Source of the DNA: Helichrysum umbraculigerum
Lineage: Eukaryota > Streptophyta > Magnoliopsida > Asterales > Asteraceae
Direction of reading: 5' to 3'
Assembly: GCA_949592205.1 (NCBI GenBank)
Contig: CATIUR010000001.1
Span: 238,594,750 to 238,658,749, forward strand
Length of the DNA stretch: 64,000 bases
The notes beneath the pieces were generated by a model. The model did not search any database and was not told the origin of the DNA. It saw only the letters and a list, made by a program, of their open reading frames with translations. The position numbers were made by a program, and so were the translations under genes. Below, piece after piece: positions 32,813 to 45,520 of the stretch; within the stretch, counting starts at the first letter, position 1, and each line of letters starts with the position of its first letter.

Positions 32813-35800
32813 TTCAATAATCAGTTACAAATAATATGATGTATGAGTAAGATGATGGAAGAGAAAACACTTAATTTGAGGTCTATTTATTTAGACACAA
32901 ATATCAGTGCTTGTCTGGATTATCTAATTAACAATTTAGGAACAGTGGCAAAAATACTGATTTAATAACAAACACCGTGGACGTTAATTATACTTTTTAA
33001 GCGTGTGTAGTTAAATTATCAGGGCCTTTTAAGCTGACTAATCAAAGAAATGAGTGGGAACATATGTACGTGGTGTTGTAAAGTAAATTATTAATTATTA
33101 TTATACACAACAACTATATAATCCAATAATTACTATTAATATTAATTAATTAATTTTTTTTAAGTAGATAGCTTTATAGAAGGGATCTAATATATATACC
33201 ACTTTTTTTATTTTTTATTTTAAAACACAATCATTACTGTACTTTTTCCATCACTTTTTCTTAACATTCTGTACTTTTCTGTACTTTTTTTATTTTTTTA
33301 ATAATAAAAGTGGTATGCTATTGGATTTTGGTGGTATGAAAAGAGAATCCCTTTATAGAAAACGGGATTTGTAATCTTAACCTGTACGTCGTCTGCCGCT
33401 TGTTCTTGAATATTTGAGTGTGAATTTCAGAAGTCATGATGTACACTATAAGTTGAATTGGTCAAATTAACTAAAATAACATATTGCTGAGATTCCAATA
33501 TGAGTAGAATGTTGGTCTGGAAAAGCGGTACCTACTACCTAAAAAATAAAAAATACTGTAGTAGTTAATTTGATGGCCGGTTTGATGATTTTTCATATTA
33601 TAATGTTATTTTGATTTGATTTGGACTTGATGAATAAGGTTTGGTATGCATCATTCATTCCTTCGATTGTAAGATACAATTAGTCACCGGTGGACGCACG
33701 GTGGTAACCGGCCGGTAAGCGTGCACAAACTAGCTAATTAAGTAATTCTGATGTAACTATGAGCAAATGCGATAATATATTTGTTAAATACAATATTTAG
33801 TCTGTTCTTGAAACACACGTGGTGCCGTGGTGGTAACTGTACGATACCTACGACTAGCTGTGATATCGTATGATTGTCGAATGACTTGCTGAACTCATAA
33901 GTGTCTCTGATGATTAACTCGTTCCCGTTAGTCTGTTACCGACTCATTGGTATCTCTCTTATGTATAAAAACATGTAGATTTTAAGTATAATTTTTGCAT
34001 AAAATATATAAAAAAGATAATATATTGATTAGAATAAAGCTTTAACAAAAATACTATACATTTAGTACGTATAGAAATACAATTATTTTTTTGATGTTTT
34101 GCATATAATTTGGTTCATTGGATATAGTCCAAAACTTTTAGAAAAGTTATCTATTTCCTATAATTTTTATGTATGTGGGCCTAGTCAAAAAATACTCCGA
34201 GTAGGAGTAGGATAACATTTATAGAAGTTTGGCAATTGATAATGATAGCTCATATAAGTGTCAATAAGAAACACAAAAGGTAATTCATGTGTATTTAACT
34301 AATGGCGATATTTCAGTCTTAATTCAAATTATATTTACACTTGAGATTTGCATTCAATGCACTGAAACTTTTCTTTTATTTAAGATGCATTAAATGATAT
34401 TTTCGATTACATAGGAAACTTTGAGTTTATTAAATGTCTCTAATCTTTCTTATTTGATAGCCCATAGAGTTGTCATTATCGATTCCCAAAATTATAACTC
34501 TTGTGCCTCTATCTCCTTCACATTTAGCAAGTTGAAAAAAATATAGGGAGAAAAAAGGACACCCCGTCATGTATGAATTGAATGTGATTGGAGTGTGCAG
34601 ATAATAAAACTCTTATAAATTAGTGGAAGAAAATGTTGCTTATTTCGTGTCGGTCAAAATGTTTACCTCGCCAAATTATGCACTTTTAAAAATATGCAAT
34701 TATTACACTCTTATTCCATAAAATATCATATCCAACTTCCATTTTTTTCTTCTTTTTCTTTCTTGGTTGTAATATAAAAATTGACATTTATGGACAAATT
34801 AAACTAAAAAATGAAAACATTTAGCATGGGACACGACGGATATGATGAAACATTTAATTTATGACGAAAAGTGTGTTCTAATATATGTCTTTTGGGAAAG
34901 CAGCTTAAACACCATTACTGGAGGAGCCCTGTTAAACTTACGGAGTATTTTATAAGGATTTGTGATCATGCCATAAAACTTAATTATACGATTTGAGAGT
35001 AATACTTTCCTTATAACTAATTTATAATCAACTATAGCAATACGATATACTTGTCCATATAAAAAACCAGAGCTAATTTTTATCGAAGAGACAGGGCATG
35101 AGCAGTGTAGACAGCCATTCCTACTAAAATTTTTATATAAGGTCAATTATATGTAATATCAATGGTAATTTAGGGTAATTTTCATATACGCCATTTTTTT
35201 TAATAAAAGATCTGCATTTATTAAAAAATATTTTTAATATTCGCCCCCTTATAAAAAGAAATTTTTAAGTTCACCCCCTTAAAACTAAATTCCTGACTCC
35301 GCCCTGATCACAACACGCATTTTTTTTTAATATTTTCACCAAGTATAGCAGGTGTTGGCATGCAACTGCGTAGCCAGTCAGTTTAGTTAAACCATAATAA
35401 AATTTGTCATCTTTATTTCTATGTCTATCAAGGTAAGTAAATTTAATTTTCTAAAAACTCTCTCTAATATAACCATTTTGAGAAAGAAATCCTAAATTTT
35501 TTTCTGTATTATATTGAATAAATTTTATAAAAGTTAATAATTCATTATCCTTATTCGTTGATTTTTTTATTTATTTATTGTATAAAGTGACATACTTGGA
35601 AAAATAGTGAATTCAAGACAAAGTGGTAATACAATAATTTAAATTACTTGCCAACTAAGCAACATGTGATGTTTATGGAGTAAGACAAGAGGTTTATTAA
35701 TTAGTTATTACCATCCCTATATGATGTGATAAACCAATTATTAAATCAATATTATTTGATTATTTCTGCAACGCCACTTTTATGTTTCTCCATTTCTCAT

Positions 35801-35850
35801 TTGGGTCAATTCAATTCATAATTAATGTTTTTTTAAACCACAAACGTTTT
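32813..35850. other. Gene-less region upstream of the receptor kinase
   Basis: No gene is seen; the frame at 34859-35146 (-) looks like chance. 33009-33690 resembles pieces of 12494-12665, 20084-20180 and 20465-20610 in the same order. 35160-35320 holds a CGCCCCCTTA/CACCCCCTTA repetitive fragment of unassigned origin. Confidence 0.5.
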
Positions 35851-35863
35851 TTTTCTTCTTTTT

Positions 35864-35876
35864 TATATATATAATT
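35864..35876 (+). promoter_or_regulatory. Possible TATA box of the receptor kinase gene
   Basis: TATATATATAATT lies about 120 bp before the start codon, a plausible distance for a leader of about 90 nt. Position is the only evidence. Confidence 0.4.
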
Positions 35877-35953
35877 GTAAGCTCGAAGCTAACAAGAAAC
35901 TAGCTAGAAACCAGAGAAGAAAAGTTTTATACCTGCAAATTACATACATACAT

Positions 35954-35977
35954 ATGGAGAGTTGCAACATCAATTGA
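35954..35977 (+). CDS. Upstream ORF (7 codons) in the receptor kinase leader
   Basis: ATG at 35954 opens a 7-codon frame (MESCNIN) closed by TGA at 35975-35977, 14 nt before the main ATG at 35992. It would be met first by scanning ribosomes if transcription starts upstream near 35900. Such a short upstream ORF could dampen translation of the kinase. Whether it lies in the transcript is not shown. Confidence 0.45.
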   Translation: MESCNIN

Positions 35978-35991
35978 CCCGTTTAGGAAAA

Positions 35992-38900
35992 ATGACCCCT
36001 CAGCGTCACCTCATCATACTCCTAACCCTCATCCCTCTTATTTCCTTCTCCATTGCTGATGATGGTGCTATCATGTCAAAGCTTTTCGACTCCATTTCTC
36101 CGACCCCTTCCTCCTGGAAACCCGACACAAGCTATTGTGATTGGGAAGGAATCTCTTGTAACAACTCCAACCGTGTTACCTACATCAAATTGCCTTCTAT
36201 GAAACTCAGTGGAACCCTCCCATCTGACCTCAACAAGCTCTCAAAACTCAATACCCTCGATCTTTCATTTAACTCATTTTCCGGGTCCATACCTACTTTA
36301 GCTAACCTGACTCTCCTCCAAGAGGCATACTTCGATGGAAACGGCTTCAATTCAACCCCTGTCGATTTATTTCTTGGTCTGACTAGTCTCCAGAACTTTC
36401 GCATCTCCGAAAATCCAAATCTGGAGCCATGGTTTCTCCCTAATGACCTTACCAAATGCACCAGTTTACGTACATTCAGCGCTGGCTCTGTCAACCTCAA
36501 GGGAACCATCCCATCTGAGCTCAACAACCTCCCACACCTCAATACCCTCATCCTTCAAGATAACTTGCTCTCCGGCAGGATACCTATTTTATCTAACCTC
36601 ACTCTCCTTGAGGTTGTATATCTGAACAGTAATCAGTTCACTTCAATCCCCGTCAATTTCTTTACTGGTCTCACAAACCTCCGGGAGTTTATTATCGCTA
36701 GAAACTTCTATCTGGAAGCATGGAGTCTCCCTAACGACATTATGCAATGCAATAATTTAAATACAATCTATGCCCACGATGCCAACATAATGGGTTCCCT
36801 TCCAGACTTTTTAACCGGTTTACCCAATTTGCAGGAACTCGAATTGTCTAACAATAACCTCAGCGGAACCCTCCCATCCAACCTCAACAAACTCTCACAG
36901 CTCAGAAGCCTCAACCTTCAAAATAACTCATTCTCCGGACCCTTACCAACTTTAGGTAACTTGGGTCTCCTCCAATATGTACAAATCAATGATAATAAGT
37001 TCGATTCGATTCCCTCAGATTTCTTTCATGGTCTCACTGATCTCAATACTTTTAACATCTCCAACAACCCAAATCTGAAGCCATGGTTTCTTCCAGACGA
37101 CCTCAAGCAAAGCACTAAACTACAAACATTCCATGCCCATAACGCCAGTATAACCGGTTCCATTCCAGATATATTTAGAAATTTCTTCAATTTGCAGGAT
37201 CTCACTTTGTCTCATAATAACCTCAGTGGTAAGCTTGATGCAATCTCTTCGATGAGTCAACTTGAAGACGTTCAGTTACAGGGCAATGCTTTCGCTGGTG
37301 CTATTCCAGATCTTTCAAGATGTATCCGTTTAAGAAAATTGCAACTCAACGATAATCAGTTAACAGGTTTAGTTCCTTCTTTGACATTTCCATCTAGTTT
37401 AGAAGAAATTACATTACAAAATAATAGTTTACAGGGTCCATTACCTGAGGTTAAATACCCTGTAAATATCAGTCTGGCAATAAATACAAATAGGTTCTGT
37501 AAAACTACTCCGGGACCATGTGATCCGCAAGTGACAACACTCCTTAAGGTCGCCGGAGCTCTTGGGTATCCGTTTTCATTGGCGGAATCTTGGAGAGGTA
37601 ATGATGCTTGTGCAGAATGGAATTTTGTCAATTGTGATTCTTCTGGAAAGAATGTCACCACCGTGAACTTTGGGGCGCAAAAGTTTTCGGGTACTATTTC
37701 GCCATCTTTTGCAAATTTGACTTCGTTGAGGAGTTTAATGTTGAATGAGAATAATCTCACGGGTATTATTCCTAAAGAGTTGACAAATTTAAGGAATCTT
37801 AAATTTCTTAATGTGTCGAACAATAATCTATCTAGGCCGATACCTGAATTTGCACACACGGTGATATTTTTACATAAGAACAATCCTCAATTAGATAAAC
37901 ACCATACCCCTGTTTCAGATGGTATAAAAATTGGTAGTGTGATTAGTGTTCTTGTATTTGTTGGGGTAGTGTTGTTTGTGTGTTACAAGTATTCTAAAGT
38001 TGCTAGTAAATTAAAGATTCAAATTACCGGAGATCATAGTGAAATGCTTAAATCTGAAGGTGATAAAGTAATGATTTCCATCCAACTACTTGAGCAGGTC
38101 ACTGATCATTTCAGTGACAAAAATATACAGGGAAGAGGTGGATTTGGAGTCGTTTACAAAGGAGAGTTGCCTAACGGAACTAAAATCGCAGTCAAGAGGA
38201 TGAAATCAGACGAGAAGGGAACAAATGGGATAAAAGAGTTCCAAGCTGAAATTGAAGTATTAACAAAAGTAAGGCATAGACATCTCGTTCCTCTTCTTGG
38301 TTATTGTATCAATGATCATGAGAGGCTTTTGGTGTACGAATACATGCCACGAGGTACTTTAAGTCAACATTTGTTTGAATGGAGAGAGCATGAAAGTCAA
38401 CCGCTTAGTTGGAAAGAACGGGTTTCAATTGCTTTAGATGTGGGAAGAGGGGTTGAGTATTTGCATACATTGGCACAACAAAGCTTCATTCATCGCGACT
38501 TAAAGCCGGCTAACATCCTTCTTGATGATGACATGAGAGCAAAGGTAGCAGATTTTGGTTTGGTTAAACATGCTCCTGATGGCAAACACTCTTTGGAGAC
38601 GAGATTGGCAGGGACTTTCGGTTATCTGGCACCCGAATACGCTGGTGAGTACTTCAACTTTCAGTCTCTGGGTTATGTTGTTCTCCATTTCTTTTTTCAT
38701 TACATTTTCTGGTATCATCTTCAACTCCTAAAATAACAGTCACGCAATGCACTTGATTAGCCAGTCACATTTATCATTAAAGTGAGTTAAAAATTTATAT
38801 AAAGTTGATTTATGCATCAACAGAGTTACTTTATACAGCCCCAGATCCTAGTTTTATGATATATTTATATAAGAATAAGAATATGTTTATGGCGTATCAA

Positions 38901-39776
38901 TATGTTATAGGTTAAAATCTGAAAAAACGTTGGTCTTTCATAAAACTGAACAGTTTTCAAATCTTAATGATATCTTAATCCTGAATAATATTCTTGACAG
39001 ATCTTTCCAGACACTTATCATTTCATTCACCTGAGGCATTTTCAACCCAATTATACACTTGTTAAAAATGTAATGTTGGGTCTAACAGGCTTTAAGAGAA
39101 GCGGGTCAAATAAGTTCCACGTCATCCAACCAAATCAGTGCCTCCTGATTCTTTGTTTGCAAATCTTGCCCTGTTTCTAAGCTTTTTGACTTCAATACTA
39201 ATTACCGAGTTTGTCAGCAAAGCTAGATTATATTCCCTGATGTGTGTGTGTGTGTGTGGATACTACTCAGAATCAAAGCTATCCAATCAACAAAGACTAA
39301 TCTAGTTTGAACCTTTATTTTTTGCCAAAACAGCTACGGGGAGGGTGACAACGAAGGTGGATGTTTTTGCATTTGGAATTGTCTTGATGCAGTTGATTAC
39401 TGGCCTAAAAGCACTAGACAAGACTATGCCAGATGAACGATATCAACTAGTTACATGGTTTCGAAATGTACCTGTCTCCAAGGAAACCATGGTTAAATTT
39501 ATAGATCAAGATCTTGATACTGATGATGGTGAAACCCTCGAAAGCATCTTGAAGGTCGCTGAGCTGGCACACCAATGCACTGCAAATCAACCATATGAGA
39601 GACCTGACATGGGTTATGTGGTTAACGTGTTGGGTCTGCTTGTAGAGCAATGGAAACCCTCTCAACGGGCACAAGAGAAAACTTATCATCGCCACCACAC
39701 AAGCCTACCAGAAATTCTTCAATCCGACGAGGATACCTCTAGTCTGTTAATATTTGTTCGATCAACCTCATTCTAG
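35992..39776 (+). CDS. TMK: TMK-type leucine-rich-repeat receptor-like kinase, two exons
   Basis: Plasma-membrane receptor kinase of the TMK family, known in Arabidopsis to act in auxin-related signalling and growth. Exons are 35992-38644 and 39334-39776, with a 689-bp GTGAGT...CAG intron between APEYA and ATGRV, giving 1031 residues. The start is ATG 35992; the frame extends 30 nt upstream without an ATG. Domains: signal peptide (about 1-22), LRR N-cap with CDWEGISC, first LRR block, a non-LRR island with Cys pairs (FCKTTPGPCDP through CAEWNFVNC), a second short LRR block, a transmembrane helix (about 647-667) and a Ser/Thr kinase. Visible kinase residues: GRGGFG at 714, catalytic-site Lys 735, HRD 834-836, DFG 854-856, APE 880-882. 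All are intact, so an active kinase is expected. The first LRR block holds three related units (74-170, 171-291, 292-412) where I recall one in TMK1. The exact orthologue is not assigned. Confidence 0.93.
38645..39333 (+). other. Intron of the receptor kinase gene
   Basis: Donor GCTG|GTGAGT at 38645, acceptor AAACAG|CTACGG at 39333, phase 1. Splicing restores APEYAATGRVTTKVDVFAFG across kinase subdomains VIII-IX. Contains a (TG)n run at about 39240-39258. Confidence 0.92.
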
Positions 39777-40010
39777 TATTCCCGTCAAACCTTCAGGATT
39801 TACAAACACATTTAACTTATGAGATATCTCTGATAGACAAAGAAAGATAGATATATATCATAGACACATCCTTTGTATTTTGTAACACGATAATGTCATT
39901 TTAAATATTCTTTACTAATTAACCACGCATTGTATACATTTATACTCATCCATATTCAGTCGCCATGATCATCACCTCCAATTAAATTTATCAAAACAAT
40001 TCACACCATA
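39777..40010 (+). other. 3' flank of the receptor kinase
   Basis: Probable 3' untranslated region and end of transcript. TTTGTATTTTGTAA near 39875-39890 fits plant polyadenylation context, but no canonical AATAAA is evident. No other gene is seen. Confidence 0.4.
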
Positions 40011-40380
40011 GTCACACAATTAACGATTCGATTCGGTACGAATTTGCGGTACGGATTCGCAATTCGCTAGGTCCCTAAAATTCAGTTCGAAGGGGTAGGC
40101 TCATTTCGGTTCACTTCGGTACGATCCGATACGATGAACCCGAAATTAAAATACAATAATAGGTTCGAATGATAAATACTCCAAATTTCAAAATGGTCAC
40201 ACAATTCGCGATTCGATTCGGTACGAATTTGCGGTACGGATTCGCAATTCGCTAGGTCCCTAAAATTCGGTTCGAAGGGGTAGGCTCATTTCGGTTCACT
40301 TCGGTACGATCCGATACGATGAACCCGAAATTAAAATACAATAATAGGTTCGAATGATAAATACTCCAAATTTCAAAATG
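40011..40380. repeat. Tandem duplication, 185-bp unit, two copies
   Basis: 40011-40195 and 40196-40380 are almost identical (differences such as TTAACGATT against TTCGCGATT, and CAGTTCG against CGGTTCG). The unit is rich in CGGTACG/CGATACG words. The second copy ends exactly at the LTR start at 40379. Confidence 0.9.
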
Positions 40381-41489
40381 TAACATCCGCCAAATTATGC
40401 CTAGTTATTAGGTACTAATCATTTTATAAAACATATAATTAGTGCTAAGTTAGGCTAATTGTGTGTATCATTACGTGTATTATTATATATACGCATTTAC
40501 ACGGTTGAAATTAATCGTGTCATTTTATATCGGTCAAATTCCGATACACTAATACGGACGCTGGTGAACCCAATTTATTAAATAATGGTGAATTATTTGA
40601 TAAACATATTTATTTCTAAATATTATTTCGATAATATCATCTAAGTACTTCGTATCGTGCCAGATAAGTTATACGCGACTAAAAACGCGCGAAACGCGCC
40701 CGACAATCGAAACTAAACCAAAATATATTTTATAAGTTTAAAATATATTACTTTGAATAAGAATTTCATTTAAAATACCGTATTCTGTAATGATTAAAAA
40801 AACGTTTAATTTAAACGTTGCGCGATTTAAATAATTGTAACACGACCACACGAACTATTACCGACACTGTAACCAAACATTCTTATAAATGTTTTCCAAG
40901 TATTATGAACAATACTTCAAGTTAAAAATATCGAAAATCAAACGTCATTTAAAACACGTACGTATAACATATAAAACATAAACGAACGTTTAAACGACCG
41001 GGGAGACGAACACCGCACGGAGCGTAACTTTAGGGAACAATTTAACACACCCACACGAGGGTTGGAGCCATCAAAAACAGCTGAGAATCAGCCCCCAAAC
41101 ATCCCCCTAATTTATGGATCTTGTTTCCCTCTTCTTTGACCATTTAACCTAACACCCTCTTTTCCATTTTCTCATTCATTTAACAACTCCATTTCCTTCT
41201 CATTTCCTCTTACTCTCTCTCTATACACGTTCTCTATCTCTCTCTAAAAACCAGGCCCATTTATACCTTCAATCATCATCATCTTACAAGGAGAAGAAGA
41301 AAGGAACACAAAAACCGAGCATCACCTCCTTCATCCGGCTCTAGATCGACTTCTTTCCGCTTGGTGAGCCACTTTCTTTTGCTAGATTTACTTTCCCTAC
41401 ATATAATTACATGTTAGTATGTTTGTTCAACACCAAAATGTCCAAATACAAGTTTAAAATACGTTTTTCATATGAATATATAAAGACAT

Positions 41490-44400
41490 TGTCACACCCC
41501 GCTAAAGCGGAAACACGAGGTGTAACAGTACCGGGTAATAAATGCACAAGATATAGAAGTAATACCATACATAATTTAGCAAAAGTATTACAAGTTACCA
41601 CAAATTCAAAACATAATTCCAAAGGTGATTACAACAAGTTCATAAAAGTTTCCAAAAGTTAGTCATAATCCAAATTAAAGCAAACGCATGTGAGAATGCA
41701 TCCACACAAAAGTACTCCTAGAATGCGTCTTACTGTCGATCTCCTGAAAAGCATGATAAAACAAACGGTCAACTATGGTCATAGTTGGTGAGTTCACAGG
41801 TTTAATGTTATAGATAAATGAATCAAAAGCTTTGTTCATCAAGTATATAAATATAAATGATTGGTTGTAATCATTGCGAATAGGAAAGTAGTATATACGA
41901 ATGTTAATGCAATGAGGCCACTACTAAACCGATTAGACCGACACATGCCCCAAGCTCCATGTTCTATCGGTAACATGAGTAAAAGTAATACTATGCACCC
42001 ACGTTACAGTGTGAGTGAGGGATGGTCTACCCTAAATAGCGCTATCCATAAATATTAATGGCTCGTCTGGCTCTCGGACGAGTTAATAAGTAGTGTACAG
42101 GTATTTCCGGGGACTTTAGAACGATAGTACTCAAGCATAACAATAGTATACACACCAATTCGCATAAGTAGCATGGCAAAGATTTAACAAGTTCAAGAAT
42201 GTACAACCAATTTAGCAAAAATTTAGAACCATGCTTTTCACCCCCAAAATATTAAACAAGTGAAAAGGGGGCTGTGAGAACTCACCGTTGAGCGTAAGCT
42301 TAAACCGACGAATGTAATACGAGTGCTTGTCGAGTATGACTCCTATCCAAGTCCTAAGAACACGAGGTTTCTGGTTAGATTCTCTGTAAATTGGTTTGTT
42401 AAGATTTTTTAGTTAATTATTTAGATTGCCAAGTGCAAATATAATTAGTTTTTGACTTGTAGTTTGTTAATATTCACATTTGTTTACTAATTAAATTACA
42501 CAAATCATATAAGGTCTCACAATTGTTATCGTCCAAATTTTGTCGTGTTTTGAGTTTTGGAACTTTCGTTCCTCACAATCTATGATTAACATATACAAAT
42601 CAATAATTACATCATAAGACATCCAAACACTTTTTGTTACCATTCTTTCCAAACATAGAAAGTTTCCCGTTTTCGAAACCGAGACCGATTATTGTTGACT
42701 CGGTCAAACCTTCTTGGTTTGACCCGATACTTTTACCCAATCCTTAAACATATTTATAAGTCATAAAAATTTAGTCTTTCTCTAAATAGCAAGTCCGTAA
42801 GTGTCGGTTTCCAACTTTTACCAAAATCAGTCCATAATCTTAATTCCAGAAATCTTACACCTGTTTGTTGGATTTATTAAAAATACTTCTGGTCCAAATT
42901 TAAATAAGGAAAAAATCACAGATGTTCTACAATATATTATCTACTTTATTTAATTTTTACAGAACCAATAGACAAGTCCAAGTATTTTTAGATTTTACTT
43001 TTATCTTCTGGAGTCAGATTTAAACACATGCATGCAATCATTGTTTCTGAGAAAAATGTACACGGAATCAATAAAAATAGTCTTCTTGAAGGTTGTAGCC
43101 AATGAAATTTGTTAACTTTTGGCGTTGGTTTCAAGTCATTTGGAGTTGTAATGCTCCAGTTATGATTAAAAAATTGAAAGAAAAGTTTATGACCTAACCT
43201 AACAGCTTATACATCTTTACTCACAAAAATTATTAAAAATATCAAATGAACTCATATGAACATGAGGCTTATATGGTTGGAAATCTTATTTCCAGAAGTT
43301 GATTTTAGACTATAAAAACATCCATTTTCATGAAGAAATGAATTTTAGAAAAATCGTGGAAGTAGATAAAAGTTTCTAGACAGAAAAGTTGCAAGTCCAT
43401 GATGAATGTTTTGATCTTAAACAAGAACACCACCATGGAAATAAATGAACTCTTGATCTTTTGACATTTAAATCCATGTTCTAACACATGTATGGTGTTG
43501 AAATACATCTATGATATGTTAGAGATGATTATTAACATATAAACAAGATTTTTACATAAGGAAGAACAAGATTTAACAAGATTTAACAAGATTACAAACA
43601 ATACTTCAATTTTTCACTTGATTTTCGGTTTGATCATGGGTTACCCTTTCTTTTACCACATAATGGTGTTTAAATGTATAACCTACAAACATCAAGGGTT
43701 TATATGGGGATTTTAGCCATGCAAAAGGCATAAAATCCGAATTTTATGAAGGAAAAACATATTTTTAGAGATTGTAAGTAAAGAAAGATGTTAGAGACGT
43801 TGTGTTTTACCTTTATATTCTTGAAATAGCTTGAGGACACCTTAAAGTTTCTGGATTTAGGTTGAAAAATGACTGATTTCTTGAGAGATTTTAGAGAGAA
43901 AAGAGTGTGAAAGATTAGAGAGAAGTGTGTGTTTTGGGAGAGTGAAATGAATGATTTGGTGTAAGAAAAGAGGGGAGATGTGTGGGGATAAGGGGGAGGC
44001 CGGTTTTAGGGTCCCAAGGAGGCCTTTTAATTTCTTTTTTTTTTTGTTAAATAAAGTTTATAAAATTTGTATTAAGTTTGTATTAAAGATGTGGAAGTAT
44101 ATTGTATAGTATAAGGTTTATTTTGTGATGTTTTGGTGATTAATATTTGAGCTATAAAAGTTTGTGTTCTTTAGTTTATAAAAGTACTTTAATTTATGAT
44201 TGAATTGCTTCCAATAGGTATTCAAGTGTTAGTTTGTTATATTCGAGTTTCATTTACGGGTTTACAAAATTATAGTAACCCTTGGTTTAGCGACAAGATA
44301 GTATTTTTGTGATAATTCATGGGACTTGATTTTTTAGTTTTTCTTGACACTTCATAACCTAATTTAGCATGTCTGAATGAACTTATGGTTCGCTAAGCAA

Positions 44401-44532
44401 TCATTAAGACGTTCTACGACTATATTAAGCCTACGGAGTCATAACCTAGAATTTCACTCGGATTTAAGAAATGCGGTATATGTAATTTAAGATTCGAGTG
44501 TGATAATGACCTGAGGTTTGACGGTTGTCACA
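41490..44532 (-). mobile_element. Solo LTR, 3.0 kb, minus orientation
   Basis: Ends TGTCACACCCCGC and GACGGTTGTCACA, flanked by GACAT on both sides (41485-41489 and 44533-44537). On the minus strand it shows the family acceptor TTTTCAG|GAGATCG (about 41742) and the GTGAGTTCTCACAGCCCCC site (about 42265-42285). No internal region is present. It lacks an obvious GCGACAC cluster. Confidence 0.88.
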
Positions 44533-45099
44533 GACATATTTATGTCTTCCAAAAACCGACTCACTAAAACATCTATATCTCGAGTTCTAGAACGAATTAG
44601 AAGGTGTATCTTATACCGAAATCTTCATATGGATCTTATACCGAAATCTTCGTATGGAAGTCTTCTACAAAAAGTTCTTCGATGGACCGACTTGAAAACC
44701 TACGGATTTTGGTGTAGGACCCGATCTTTGGACTGTAGCTGTTTTGGGACTGATTTGCCTATCTCCTCGTAATGATTTTATTTGACCACCTTAAAAGCCA
44801 CTATAATTCTTGAGAAAATTTAACAATATACTAGACCCTTGAATAATATGTGTGATTTTCGGTAGAACCTGATTCGGACTAGAAGTTGGCCAAAACGAGT
44901 GATTTGCCGAGTGAAAAATCTGGAAAACATACCTAAAGGGCTGTTTTGGTAATTTTCTTGAAACCGACACTTCAGGCAACCCCGACGCGAACCGACAATA
45001 TTTATAAACTCATTTAACCATTTTAAGGGTTGGGTAAAAGTTTCGGGTCCAACGGAAACCATTGACCACGTTTTTGACCTTGGATAAAACTGATCAGAC

Positions 45100-45520
45100 T
45101 TAAGTGTCGCATCAGGCTTGAGTTTTATGCGACACTTCTATAAGTGTCGCCAACTTACACGAAATCATTATCTGCGACACTTACCTTAAGTGCCGCACAC
45201 ATCTAAATGTCGCCCTATGTGACACTAAACCCAAGTGACGCCTAGGATCCGAAACCCCAATTTCCGCGACACTATCTATAAGTGACGCCTATCATGGACT
45301 GACGCATACTATTATCGGAGCAGTACCCATCCGACACTACCCTTAGTGACGCCTAAATCCGATTAATACATTTATCCGACACTTAACCTTAGTGACGCAA
45401 CTTAGTGACGCCACTCTATGCGACACTTCCCTCAGTGACGCAAACAATACTGAACTTCATTATATATGCGACACTCTCCTAGTGTCGCCAAAAACTATTA
45501 AGTGACGCTCTAAGTGTCGC
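45100..45520. repeat. Palindrome cluster (GCGACACT / AGTGTCGC) in plus-strand LTR
   Basis: About twenty alternating CGACACT and AGTGTCGC/AGTGACGC words. Confidence 0.75.

Noticed and set aside
34859..35146. 95-codon frame on the minus strand upstream of the kinase gene
   Set aside because: No recognisable domain, AT-rich chance composition, no supporting context.
35962..35991. Receptor kinase start at 35962
   Set aside because: The codon there is TTG; the first ATG in frame, followed by a good signal peptide, is at 35992.
36180..37883. Long minus-strand frames opposite the receptor kinase
   Set aside because: They are antisense shadows of a strongly coding exon with clear LRR and kinase motifs on the plus strand.
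38645..38736. Read-through end of kinase exon 1 as a truncated kinase
   Set aside because: Donor and acceptor sites join kinase subdomains perfectly with exon 2 at 39334; the read-through is intron.
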